Shown one piece after another: positions 43,936 through 52,223 of a DNA stretch of 64,000 nucleotides. Numbering within the stretch: position 1 is the stretch's first letter; every line of letters starts with the position of its first letter. The notes under the pieces were generated by a model. It had not been told where the DNA came from. It ran no database searches and saw only the letters and a list, made by a program, of their open reading frames with translations. The translations under genes and the position numbers were made by a program. This DNA comes from Endozoicomonas sp965196975 (GTDB lineage: Bacteria; Pseudomonadota; Gammaproteobacteria; Pseudomonadales; Endozoicomonadaceae). The DNA is taken from contig NZ_OZ239981.1 of assembly GCF_965196975.1 (NCBI RefSeq), positions 1,922,001 through 1,986,000 on the forward strand, in the 5' to 3' direction.

Positions 43936-44706
43936 ATGAGCAAGAACAAGCCCAGCCAGCATGACAATCGTACAGTAAGCCGGCGTCGTTTTATTGCAGG
44001 CACAGCCCAGGCCGCCTGTGCTGTCAGTCTGTTGGGTTTGGGGCTGAGCTGGGTTGGCAGCAAGTCCAGCTCCCCGGAAGCTCAGGCTCTGCGACCACCC
44101 GGCGCATTGCCGGAAGATGAATTTCTGGCGTCCTGTCTGCGCTGCGGTATCTGTGTCAGAGATTGCCCGTACGATGTGCTGAAACTGGCGCAACCGGAAG
44201 ACCCGGTTGCTTCGGGTACGCCGTACTTTGAAGCCAGGGAAAATCCCTGCCTGATGTGCGAAGACATTCCCTGTATCACCCACTGCCCAAGTGGCTCGCT
44301 GTCACCGGAACTGACGGATATTAACGATGCCCGGATGGGACTGGCGGTTCTTATTGATCGTGAGAACTGCCTGAACCTGCAGGGGCTTCGCTGTGATGTC
44401 TGCTATCGCGTCTGCCCCCGCATTGATGAAGCCATCACCCTGCAGCTGAGCCGTAACACACGCACCAATGTTCACGCGATTTTTGAACCGGTCGTGCATT
44501 CTGATGCCTGCACCGGTTGTGGAAAATGCGAACAGGCCTGTGTACTGGATGAAGCGGCCATCAAGGTAGTGCCTCACAAACTGGCCCAGGGAGAACTGGG
44601 GAGCCACTATCGGCTGGGCTGGAAGGAAGAGGAACGCACCGGTACACAGCTGGTTCCCCGCAACCTGAAATTACCGGCGCATCGACCTGCAGGAGAAGGA
44701 TCATGA
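43936..44706 (+). CDS. napG: Ferredoxin-type protein NapG
   Basis: Periplasmic 4x[4Fe-4S] protein that with NapH passes electrons from the quinol pool to NapC/NapB. 256 residues. Tat leader VSRRRFIAGTAQAACAVSLLGLG. Cluster motifs: CLRCGICVRDCPYDVL, CLMCEDIPCITHCP, CDVCYRVCP and CTGCGKCEQACV. It ends overlapping napH by 4 bp. Confidence 0.95.
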   Translation: MSKNKPSQHDNRTVSRRRFIAGTAQAACAVSLLGLGLSWVGSKSSSPEAQALRPPGALPEDEFLASCLRCGICVRDCPYDVLKLAQPEDPVASGTPYFEARENPCLMCEDIPCITHCPSGSLSPELTDINDARMGLAVLIDRENCLNLQGLRCDVCYRVCPRIDEAITLQLSRNTRTNVHAIFEPVVHSDACTGCGKCEQACVLDEAAIKVVPHKLAQGELGSHYRLGWKEEERTGTQLVPRNLKLPAHRPAGEGS

Positions 44707-45593
44707 GTGCCGTAACGTCACGAAGCAACTGGAAGAAATGGCGTTTTCTTCTGCTCCGTCGATTTTGCCAGCTGATGGTACCAACTCTCTTTCTGGCATC
44801 CCCATATCTGGTGCAATGGACCGGTGACACACTGCTGATCAACGGAAACCTGTCGTCCAGTTTGACCCTGGACACTCTGCCAATGAGTGATCCTCTGGCC
44901 GTACTGCAAGGGCTACTGGCTGGTCACCCAATGGTAGCCCGGGGGCTTATTGGTGCCGGTGTTGTCATTCTTCTTTATGGACTGCTCGGTGGCCGGAGTT
45001 TCTGCAGCTGGGTTTGCCCGATCAACCCGATCACAGACTTGGCCGCCTGGCTCAGGAAGAAGCTGGGAATCCGCAACAGTCATAAGCTGTCCAGAAGCAG
45101 CCGCTATTGGATTCTGGCCATGGTACTGGTGCTGCCACTGGTGACTGGAATGATGGTATGGGAGCTGTTCAACCCGGTCAGCCAAATGATCCGAGGCCTT
45201 CTGTTTGGCATGGGAGCGGGCTGGTATCTGATCGCTGCCGTCTTTCTGTTTGATGTCCTGATCAGCACCCGAGGCTGGTGTGGTCACCTCTGCCCGCTGG
45301 GCGCATTTTACGGGTTGGTTGGACGCATCAGTCCCCTGCAGGTCAGTGCCACAGAGCGCAACCATTGCGATGACTGCATGGACTGCTATGCCATCTGCCC
45401 CGAACCACACATTCTTCCGGCGGCCCTTAAGGAAAAAAAGGGCGACAGCCCGGTACTGAACAAACGTGACTGTACCCGCTGCGGTCGCTGTATTGATGTC
45501 TGTGAAAAGAACGTCTTTTCCTTCCAGGCATCCTTTAACCATCAAATCATCGCATCAACCCGGTCAGATAACCGGGTTATGGACTCTGAATAA
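44703..45593 (+). CDS. napH: Quinol dehydrogenase membrane component NapH
   Basis: Integral membrane iron-sulfur protein, 296 residues with four predicted transmembrane helices (for example VARGLIGAGVVILLYGLLGG, YWILAMVLVLPLVTGMMVWEL, WYLIAAVFLFDVLIST). The NapH cytoplasmic CxxxCP motifs are CSWVCPINPITDL and CGHLCPLGAFYGLVG. Two 4Fe-4S motifs near the C-terminus are CDDCMDCYAICPEPHIL and CTRCGRCIDVCEKNVF. It works with NapG in menaquinol/ubiquinol oxidation. Its stop overlaps the first napB start (TAATG). Confidence 0.95.
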   Translation: MSAVTSRSNWKKWRFLLLRRFCQLMVPTLFLASPYLVQWTGDTLLINGNLSSSLTLDTLPMSDPLAVLQGLLAGHPMVARGLIGAGVVILLYGLLGGRSFCSWVCPINPITDLAAWLRKKLGIRNSHKLSRSSRYWILAMVLVLPLVTGMMVWELFNPVSQMIRGLLFGMGAGWYLIAAVFLFDVLISTRGWCGHLCPLGAFYGLVGRISPLQVSATERNHCDDCMDCYAICPEPHILPAALKEKKGDSPVLNKRDCTRCGRCIDVCEKNVFSFQASFNHQIIASTRSDNRVMDSE

Positions 45594-46120
45594 TGACTGA
45601 CCAGGAAGGCGGAGACACTGCCATGAGCCAACCAATGACCCTGAGAAATAGACTCTCATTGAATAATATCCGCTGGGTAAAAGCAGCATCAAAAGGCGTG
45701 ATGACATTACTGGTTTCAACCATGGTCAGTATGACTGCCGTGGCTGAAACCGGAGGCATGGATTCACTGCGAACGATTGACCTCTCAGTCGAGCCACCTG
45801 CGGAAGCCATGAAAAAGGTTCTGGAGAGTGACACGACCTTTCACCGTGATTTTATTGAGCAACCGCCACTGATTCCTCATGACATTCGCGGTTACACCGT
45901 CAATAAAGACGTCAATACCTGTTTGCAATGCCACAGCTGGAAGAATGCCAGCAAATGGGGAGCAACCCGAATCAGCGTCACCCACTTCTACGACCGTGAA
46001 GGAAAACAACGCGCGGACGTGGCCCCTAACCGTTATTTCTGTCTTCAGTGCCATGTGCCACAAGCGGATACAGCACCGCTGCAAAAGAATAACTTTGAGC
46101 CGGTTGATTCCCTGAAGTAA
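45593..46120 (+). CDS. napB: Nitrate reductase small subunit, dihaem cytochrome c NapB
   Basis: Periplasmic electron donor to NapA. 175 residues, with two CXXCH haem sites (CLQCHSWKNA and YFCLQCHVP) and a typical distal His region. The frame begins with ATG overlapping the napH stop. A second ATG at 45623 follows GGCGGAG and starts MSQPMTLRNRLSL, which leads more directly into the signal peptide (GVMTLLVSTMVSMTAVAET), so the true start may be 45623. It lies between napH and napC. Confidence 0.94.
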   Translation: MTDQEGGDTAMSQPMTLRNRLSLNNIRWVKAASKGVMTLLVSTMVSMTAVAETGGMDSLRTIDLSVEPPAEAMKKVLESDTTFHRDFIEQPPLIPHDIRGYTVNKDVNTCLQCHSWKNASKWGATRISVTHFYDREGKQRADVAPNRYFCLQCHVPQADTAPLQKNNFEPVDSLK

Positions 46121-46144
46121 GGACGCGTGTAGGTAAAGGTGAAC

Positions 46145-46759
46145 ATGATGCGTAAGGACTTTTTTTTGAAACGCTACTGGAAGATGCTGACCACACCGGC
46201 CGGCAAGATATCCATGGGTGTGATTCTCGCCTTCGGCTTTGTTGCCGGCATTATTTTCTGGGGCGGTTTCAATACCGGTATGGAGAAAACCAATACAGAA
46301 GAATTCTGTATCAGCTGCCATGAAATGGAAGACAATGTCTTTGAAGAGTACAAAGCCACCATTCACTACAATAACCGGTCAGGTGTCAGAGCTGTCTGCT
46401 CCGATTGCCACGTACCCAAGGAGTGGACAACCAAGCTGGTAAGAAAGATTCAGGCCAGCAAAGAACTCTGGGGTAAAATGACGGGAAAAATTGATACCCA
46501 TGAAAAGTTTGTGGCACATCGTCGTGAAATGGCTGAACGTGAATGGGCCCGGATGAAGGCCAATGATTCGCAGGAGTGCCGGAACTGTCACAACTTCGAC
46601 TACATGGACTTTTCCGAACAGTCTGCCCGAGCGATGGAGAGTCACACCAAGGCCTTCCTGGGAACGGACAAGATGCTTCCTACTGGTGAGACCTGTATTG
46701 ACTGCCACAAGGGTATTGCCCACGAGCTGCCTAATATGCATGGTATTGAGGGCTGGTAA
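46145..46759 (+). CDS. napC: Tetrahaem cytochrome c NapC (NapC/NirT family)
   Basis: Membrane-anchored quinol dehydrogenase passing electrons to NapB. About 204 residues from ATG 46145, behind AAGGTG; GTG 46139 is also in frame. One N-terminal transmembrane helix (ISMGVILAFGFVAGIIFWGGF), then four haem motifs: CISCHEM, CSDCHVP, CRNCHNF and CIDCHKGIAHELP. It resembles the N-terminal part of the TorC encoded at 62.7-63.9 kb. Confidence 0.95.
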   Translation: MMRKDFFLKRYWKMLTTPAGKISMGVILAFGFVAGIIFWGGFNTGMEKTNTEEFCISCHEMEDNVFEEYKATIHYNNRSGVRAVCSDCHVPKEWTTKLVRKIQASKELWGKMTGKIDTHEKFVAHRREMAEREWARMKANDSQECRNCHNFDYMDFSEQSARAMESHTKAFLGTDKMLPTGETCIDCHKGIAHELPNMHGIEGW

Positions 46760-46788
46760 GCAGCCCCAGCGAAAGCAAGGAGAATACA

Positions 46789-46917
46789 ATGAGCACACTG
46801 GAGTCTTTTATCTGGCACTTCCTGGGCTATGCCACCATGCCCGCCATTTTTATCGGTGGGTTTATCGCCACGGCATTGGTTTTCTGTTTTATCATGGATA
46901 AGGCAGGAAAACTGTAA
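46789..46917 (+). CDS. Small single-pass membrane protein at the end of the nap operon (TIGR02808-like)
   Basis: 42 residues starting MSTLESFIWHFLGYATMPAI, with an excellent ribosome binding site (AAGGAG, 8 bases before ATG) 29 bp after napC. Residues about 17-36 form one hydrophobic helix, followed by a charged end DKAGKL. From memory it resembles the very short family TIGR02808 of Vibrio and Photobacterium, which is usually found next to nap genes; this needs a profile search. It does not look like classical NapE. A role in assembling or anchoring the Nap complex is a guess from context. Confidence 0.75.
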   Translation: MSTLESFIWHFLGYATMPAIFIGGFIATALVFCFIMDKAGKL

Positions 46918-46929
46918 CGCTTCGTCCAC

Positions 46930-46955
46930 ATCAGGCTCTTGTCCAAGAGCCTGAT
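46930..46955. terminator. Hairpin between the nap operon and the convergent AraC gene
   Basis: ATCAGGCTCTT (46930-46940) pairs with AAGAGCCTGAT (46945-46955) around GTCC, an 11-bp perfect stem 12 bp past the small nap-linked gene. It abuts the stop of the convergent araC-type gene, so it can serve as a two-way terminator although the U-tracts are weak. Confidence 0.65.
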
Positions 46956-46957
46956 CG

Positions 46958-47956
46958 TCAAACACAGCAATACTCTCCAGGGGTTATACCCGTCCAGCGT
47001 TTGAACGCTTTGTTAAACGCGCTCTCATCATGAAAACCCAGTCGTGCTGCCAGCTCACTTCCGGAAACCCCTTCAGTCATCAGTGCTTTTGCCATTTCAA
47101 GCCGGGTCTGATCAGACAACAGTTTGAAGGTAATGCCTTCCCGGGACAGCGTACGGTTCAGATGCCGGCCACTGATACCGAACTGCTCGGCCACTTTTTC
47201 TTTTCCCCAGTTCGGGTGTGCTGTAAGAATACGGACGACCCGGGTTCGAAAATCCCGCTCCTGCATATCGGTCAGCGCCTGATCGGCCAGCTGTCGCATC
47301 TGGGCATACAGTGATTTATTGGCCTGCACCAATGGCAGTGCATACTGTGACCGTGGAAAGACCATGGCATCAGCCAGTTGCTCGAATCGAACCGGGCACC
47401 CAAGCATTGCTTCATAACGCTCAGGGTCCATTAATGGCGCATGCTGGAATGAGATATAGGCAGGTTCAAATCGATTGTCGGTAAGATAGCTGGCTAACTG
47501 GACCAGCGTGGCCATGACCGCTTCCACCCGGGTGGTTCGACAGACATTATGGAAGGGGGAATAAATAAGCCGGCAGCTTACTTCGTCTTCCATGGAAAGA
47601 AACTCCCCGCCCTCCCCGACAATGGGATGGTAAGTGATCAGTGCGTCCAGCGCGTCTTCCAGCGTGTCACAGCTCAGCAGAAGAAAACCGACAATATCCA
47701 GATTCCCCGGCTGAACATAACGCCCCAGCCGCAGACCCAGATCCGGCTCAGAATACGCGTCAATCAGAGAGCGCCAGAGACGATCCTGTAACGGCATGGG
47801 CACCCGGGCGTGCTGGCTAATCTCTTCAATAATGCCGCTCAGCTCGTCAGAAACCTTCAACCCAGAGTCTTCCAACGTCCGCACAATGGCCTTGGTAAAC
47901 TGCTGCGTAACTGTGGGATGTCCCGAATTAACCATGCCAATGTCCCAAATAATCAA
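46958..47956 (-). CDS. AraC family transcriptional regulator (arabinose-binding-like N-terminal domain, OruR/ArgR-like layout)
   Basis: 332 residues. The N-terminal ligand domain resembles PF12625 (DAYSEPDLGLRLGRYVQPGNLDIVGFLLLSCDTLEDALDALITYHPIV). The C-terminal pair of helix-turn-helices is VRILTAHPNWGKEKVAEQFGISGRHLNRTLSREGITFKLLSDQTRLEMAKALM and GVSGSELAARLGFHDESAFNKAFKRWTGITPGEY. The first start is TTG (47956); an ATG at 47935 is possible. It is divergent from the monooxygenase operon with 105 bp between, so local activation of that operon is the natural inference. The spacer holds AACAG-N4-CTGTT (48036-48049). Confidence 0.88.
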   Translation of the reverse strand: MIIWDIGMVNSGHPTVTQQFTKAIVRTLEDSGLKVSDELSGIIEEISQHARVPMPLQDRLWRSLIDAYSEPDLGLRLGRYVQPGNLDIVGFLLLSCDTLEDALDALITYHPIVGEGGEFLSMEDEVSCRLIYSPFHNVCRTTRVEAVMATLVQLASYLTDNRFEPAYISFQHAPLMDPERYEAMLGCPVRFEQLADAMVFPRSQYALPLVQANKSLYAQMRQLADQALTDMQERDFRTRVVRILTAHPNWGKEKVAEQFGISGRHLNRTLSREGITFKLLSDQTRLEMAKALMTEGVSGSELAARLGFHDESAFNKAFKRWTGITPGEYCCV

Positions 47957-48061
47957 GGTTATTTTGCTTCCTTACGGGTACATTGTTTGTTAGACAGAAG
48001 TCAGGCGTCAACCCAATAAAAATAACAAGAACAATAACAGACGACTGTTAAGGAGTGCTAA

Positions 48062-49396
48062 ATGCTTCCCTATGCCATCATTGGTGCAGGCCCCATGGGT
48101 TTATGCACGGCAAGACGGTTAAACCAGTATCAAATTCCCTGGATCGGCTTTGAGATTCACCGCGACGTGGGTGGCCTGTGGGATATTGATAACCCCACCA
48201 GCACCATGTACCAGTCTGCACACCTGATCAGCTCAAAGAAGCAGACCGAGTTTGCCGAATTTCCCATGGATGATTCGGTACCGACCTACCCAAGCCACCA
48301 GCACCTGAAAGCGTATTTTCAGAAATACGCCAGACACTTCGACCTGTATCAAGGGTTTCGCTTCGGACACACCGTCAACAGCATTACCCCCCAGGGCAAT
48401 CACTGGCGGATCACCGCAGAAACCGATGGTCAGGAAGTATCTTATGACGTTGCCGGTGTCCTGCTGGCCAATGGCACCCTGCATCATCCGAACAGAACCA
48501 GCCTGAAGGGTGACTTTTCCGGACAGCACCTCCATGCCGCCCAATACAAGGACCCACAACTGTTCAAAGATAAGCGGGTGCTGATTATTGGCTGTGGCAA
48601 CAGTGGCTGTGATATTGCCGTTGATGCCGTGCATCAGGCAAAAAGCGTCGATATGTCGGTAAGGCGTGGCTATTACTTCCTGCCCAAATTCATCAAAGGC
48701 CAGCCGACGGACAGCCTGGGTGGAAAAATAAAACTGCCAAAGCGGTTGAAGCAAATAGTGGACAGCTGGCTGATCCGCATGATTATTGGCAAGCCCAGTG
48801 ATTATGGTCTGCCTGACCCGGATTACCGTCTTTATGAAAGTCACCCGGTCATCAATTCACTGTTTCTCCACCACATCGGTCATGGTGACATCACGCCAAG
48901 GCCTGCCATTAAATCCGTTTCAGACAAAATGGTGGAATTCAGTGATGGATCCAATCAGGGTTATGACCTCATTCTGGAAGCCACTGGCTATAAACTGCAC
49001 TACCCGTTTATCGATAAGAAGCACCTGAACTGGCAGGGATATGCACCTCAGCTTCATCTGAACGTCTTCAATCCTGAACACAATAATATTTTTGTGATGG
49101 GGATGGTTGAAGCTGCGGGTCTGGGCTGGCAGGGGCGTGACGATCAGGCCCACCTGGTTGCCCTGTATCTACGACAGAAGCAGGATAAAAAAGCATCGGC
49201 AACCGTGTTTGAGCAAAACATCGAACAGCAGTTTGCTGAGCGGGTTGTGGGGGGAATGGATTATCTGGAGCTGGAGCGCATGGCCTATTACGTGGATAAA
49301 GCCTCGTATCTGAAAGCCATACACCAGGGAATTCGTCTGTTGCAGAGAGACTACTCCGATAACGATAACCTGTTCACGCAGGCGGAGGCTTTTTGA
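48062..49396 (+). CDS. Flavin-containing monooxygenase
   Basis: FAD/NADPH enzyme that oxygenates soft nucleophiles or does Baeyer-Villiger oxidation. 444 residues. FAD motif IIGAGPMG (6-13). The FMO signature FxGxxxHxxxY is FSGQHLHAAQY (152-162). The NADPH motif is IIGCGNSGCDIA (176-187), and a late ATG motif is LEATGY. AAGGAG lies 6 bases before the ATG. It is the first gene of a four-gene operon with overlapping junctions. The substrate is unknown. It does not obviously match bacterial trimethylamine monooxygenase in its N-terminal half, so a TMA role is not claimed despite torCA nearby. Confidence 0.9.
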   Translation: MLPYAIIGAGPMGLCTARRLNQYQIPWIGFEIHRDVGGLWDIDNPTSTMYQSAHLISSKKQTEFAEFPMDDSVPTYPSHQHLKAYFQKYARHFDLYQGFRFGHTVNSITPQGNHWRITAETDGQEVSYDVAGVLLANGTLHHPNRTSLKGDFSGQHLHAAQYKDPQLFKDKRVLIIGCGNSGCDIAVDAVHQAKSVDMSVRRGYYFLPKFIKGQPTDSLGGKIKLPKRLKQIVDSWLIRMIIGKPSDYGLPDPDYRLYESHPVINSLFLHHIGHGDITPRPAIKSVSDKMVEFSDGSNQGYDLILEATGYKLHYPFIDKKHLNWQGYAPQLHLNVFNPEHNNIFVMGMVEAAGLGWQGRDDQAHLVALYLRQKQDKKASATVFEQNIEQQFAERVVGGMDYLELERMAYYVDKASYLKAIHQGIRLLQRDYSDNDNLFTQAEAF

Positions 49397-50313
49397 TGCT
49401 CACTGACGTTCAAATCCACTTCGATCCCCAGAGCCTGATACTGCTGAACGGTATTCTGGCCCTGATGATGTTTGGCGTTTCACTGACGCTGAAACCGGAT
49501 GATTTCAAACAGATTCTCCGCTCTCCCATTGCGCCCACTATCGGTCTGCTGGCCCAGTTTATGGTGCTGCCTGCCGCCACAGCCCTGGTGACCTGGGTCT
49601 TTGATATTGATCCTGAGCTGGCGCTGGGCATGATTCTGGTGGCTTCCTGCCCGGGCGGTTCATTCAGCAATATCATGACCCATATTGGACGGGGCAATGT
49701 GGCTGTATCCGTCTCCATGACGGCAGTTTCCAGTCTGGCCGCCATTGTCATGACGCCCTTTAACTTTGTCCTCTATGGTCAGCTGAACCCGGTCACCCGT
49801 CCTTTAATCCAGGAGATCGCCATCCAGCCCTTTGAACTCTTCCTGTTGGTGACGCTGGTGCTGGCCATTCCGCTCCTGCTAGGCATGGTGATCGGGCAAC
49901 TGTTCCCCAGGTTTGCCGAACGATCGGACACACCGTTCCGGTTTCTATCACTGCTGGTCTTTATGGTCTTTATCGTGATCGCAGTGTCCAACAATGTGGG
50001 CGTGTTTATCGAGCATATGGGCAGCTTTGCTTTACTGGTGGTGGCACACAATGCCCTCGCCCTGTTGATCGGTATGATCAGCGGCTACCTGGCCCGGCTG
50101 AATACGCCAGATAGGCGAGCAGTGACGCTGGAGGTGGGCATTCAGAATTCAGGACTGGCTCTGGGCATTCTGTTCACCTTCTTCCCGCAATACGGAGGAA
50201 TGCTGATTATTGCCGCCTTCTGGGGTGTTCTGCATCTGGTGACGGGGTTAAGCCTCGCACTGATCTGGAATGCACGCTCTGATGCCAGGGAGGCTCGCTA
50301 TGCCAACAGCTAA
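49396..50313 (+). CDS. Bile acid:sodium symporter family (BASS) transporter
   Basis: 305 residues from the ATG that overlaps the monooxygenase stop (TGATG). Nine to ten hydrophobic segments. Family signatures are MFGVSLTLKPDDF, ASCPGGSFSNIMTHIGRGNVAVSVSMTAVSSL and VEVGIQNSGLALGILFTF. Members carry organic anions such as bile acids, pantoate, pyruvate or sterol derivatives with Na+. Here it probably imports or exports the substrate of the surrounding oxidoreductases. The specific cargo cannot be read from the sequence. Confidence 0.9.
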   Translation: MLTDVQIHFDPQSLILLNGILALMMFGVSLTLKPDDFKQILRSPIAPTIGLLAQFMVLPAATALVTWVFDIDPELALGMILVASCPGGSFSNIMTHIGRGNVAVSVSMTAVSSLAAIVMTPFNFVLYGQLNPVTRPLIQEIAIQPFELFLLVTLVLAIPLLLGMVIGQLFPRFAERSDTPFRFLSLLVFMVFIVIAVSNNVGVFIEHMGSFALLVVAHNALALLIGMISGYLARLNTPDRRAVTLEVGIQNSGLALGILFTFFPQYGGMLIIAAFWGVLHLVTGLSLALIWNARSDAREARYANS

Positions 50314-51244
50314 CCAAATTCTGATTACCGGCGCTGCCGGCTATATCGGCCATCAAGTGGGGAATGCCCTGGCCAGAACCCAGGTTGTGATTGGCTGTGA
50401 TATTCGACCCAATACGGCGGCTGACTTCCCCATCGAAATAATGGATATCTGCGATGCTTCCCTGGTTGAGCTCTTACGCAGTCAGCAAATTACCCATGTG
50501 GTTCATCTGGCCAGTGTTCTGGAAGCCAGTGAAGACCGCGAGCGTGACTACCGTATCGATGTAGAAGGCACCCGTAATGTGATTGAAGCCTGCCTGCAGG
50601 CCGGTGTACACCATTTAACCGTCACCAGCAGTGGCGCGGCCTATGGCTATCATGCGGATAATGACCCCTGGTTACAGGAAAGCTCGCCACTGCGCGGCAA
50701 CTATGAGTTTGCCTATTCGTGGCATAAGCGCCTGGTTGAGGAGATGCTTGAACAATACCGGGTGGATTATCCGGGTTTGAAGCAGCTGATCCTCCGGCCG
50801 GGAACCGTACTTGGCAGAAACACCCGTAACTTGATCACCAACCTGTTCCTGAAAAAACGCATACTGACCATTAAAGGGTCTGACTCCCCTTTCGTGTTTA
50901 TCTGGGATGAGGATGTGGTTCAGATTATCTGTGATGGGGTTCTGCAGCATAAATCCGGTATTTTCAATCTCGCTGGAGACGGTGCTCTCACCTTAAGAGA
51001 TATTGCGCGCTTCCTTAATAAACCGGTATTTACGCTACCGCCTGCCCTGCTCAAGATTGCATTGGCGATCGGTAAAACCATCGGCCTCACCCGCTATGGA
51101 CCAGAGCAGCTGAAATTTCTCCGTTACCGCCCGGTGCTGGCCAACGATGCACTAAAACAACAGTTTGGCTATACCCCGAGAAAAACGTCAGCGGAAGTGT
51201 TCCAGCTGTTTACTGAACACCTTGATAGGGAGGCGGCGCAATGA
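50300..51244 (+). CDS. NAD-dependent epimerase/dehydratase family (extended SDR)
   Basis: 314 residues from ATG 50300 (GGGAGG 6 bases upstream), overlapping the transporter gene by 14 bp. The Rossmann motif is ITGAAGYIGHQVG at the N-terminus, the catalytic Ser in VTSSGAAYG, and the YxxxK is YSWHK. The C-terminal half (NLAGDGALTLRDIARFLNKPVFTLPPALLKIALAIGKTIGLTRYGPEQLKFLRYRPVLAN) is like extended SDRs that act on sugar nucleotides or 3-beta-hydroxysteroid-like substrates. It is translationally coupled to the last gene (ATGA). Confidence 0.88.
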   Translation: MPTANQILITGAAGYIGHQVGNALARTQVVIGCDIRPNTAADFPIEIMDICDASLVELLRSQQITHVVHLASVLEASEDRERDYRIDVEGTRNVIEACLQAGVHHLTVTSSGAAYGYHADNDPWLQESSPLRGNYEFAYSWHKRLVEEMLEQYRVDYPGLKQLILRPGTVLGRNTRNLITNLFLKKRILTIKGSDSPFVFIWDEDVVQIICDGVLQHKSGIFNLAGDGALTLRDIARFLNKPVFTLPPALLKIALAIGKTIGLTRYGPEQLKFLRYRPVLANDALKQQFGYTPRKTSAEVFQLFTEHLDREAAQ

Positions 51245-52095
51245 TGGACGCACCCGTCGCCCTGATCACCGGTGCCGCCAATGGGTTAGGCTGGGCTCTG
51301 TCTCAACAGTTCTGGCAGGCAGGATACAGCTTGTGTCTGGTCGATCTGGACCAGCAGGGGCTGGAGGCAAGAAAAGCATTTCTGCTCGAAATGAGCAGCA
51401 GCACTCAGAAAATAGAGCTTTGTGCTGTCAATCTATTGGAGTCAGATGCTATTGAATGCATTAAAGGCACCCTCTCCAGGCACTTCACGTCTCTTGATGT
51501 GCTGGTCAACAATGCCGGTATCACCCACCGTTCACTGGCCAGGGAAACCTCAATAGACGTGATTGAAAAAGTCATGGCCCTGGATTTTCTGGTACCGGTC
51601 AAACTCACGCAACAGCTGTTTGAGCAGCTAGCCAATTCAGGAAGCCGGAAAAAGCCGACAACGATTATCAATATCGGCAGTATGGCGGGCTGGATGCCGG
51701 TTATGGCACGCTCCGGCTATTGCGCAGCCAAGTCTGCGCTGCACCAGTATTTTGAAACACTAAGAGCAGAAACGGCCCATCTTCCTCTTAACATTCTGAT
51801 GGTCTACCCCAGCTTTCTGGCGACGGATATTGAGAAGAATGCACTGGCGGGTAATGGCCAGAAGGCAACCCATGCGCGTTCAACCATAGGGAATATTCAG
51901 AGTGCTGAGTGGATGGCAAAACAGATTATCCATGCATGCCATTCGGGAAAAAGCCGCTTGTTTCCCAGTAAAGCCATATTGTTGGCCAGTTTATTCTACC
52001 GGTGGTTTCCGGGGATTTATCTGAGAATGATGAGCAGGAAGTTCAAATCTGAATTATCTATACCAGCAGAAGTCCAGCAAGTGGCAAACCATTAA
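51241..52095 (+). CDS. Short-chain dehydrogenase/reductase (classical SDR)
   Basis: 284 residues. NAD(P) motif ITGAANGLGWALS near the N-terminus, NNAG in VLVNNAGITH, catalytic Ser in NIGSMAGW and YCAAK (YxxxK). The C-terminal part is basic and hydrophobic (KAILLASLFYRWFPGIYLRMMSRKFKSEL), like membrane-associated lipid-acting SDRs. Last gene of the operon; its start overlaps the preceding stop. Two ATGs in a row (51241, 51244) are possible starts. Confidence 0.9.
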   Translation: MMDAPVALITGAANGLGWALSQQFWQAGYSLCLVDLDQQGLEARKAFLLEMSSSTQKIELCAVNLLESDAIECIKGTLSRHFTSLDVLVNNAGITHRSLARETSIDVIEKVMALDFLVPVKLTQQLFEQLANSGSRKKPTTIINIGSMAGWMPVMARSGYCAAKSALHQYFETLRAETAHLPLNILMVYPSFLATDIEKNALAGNGQKATHARSTIGNIQSAEWMAKQIIHACHSGKSRLFPSKAILLASLFYRWFPGIYLRMMSRKFKSELSIPAEVQQVANH

Positions 52096-52223
52096 CCTGG
52101 ATATTGAACATTCACAGAGGGATAAGGACTTTCCTTGGCTTTCAACAAGTTTCATAAAGAGTAGATAATGACAAAGGCACTTTTCATAGGTTAATGGACC
52201 GTCTTGTTATACACTAAGAAAAC

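Noticed and set aside
48062..49396. Trimethylamine monooxygenase feeding TMAO to TorA
   Set aside because: FMO signatures are generic and the N-terminal half does not resemble bacterial Tmm as I remember it. The BASS and SDR neighbours suggest a different substrate.
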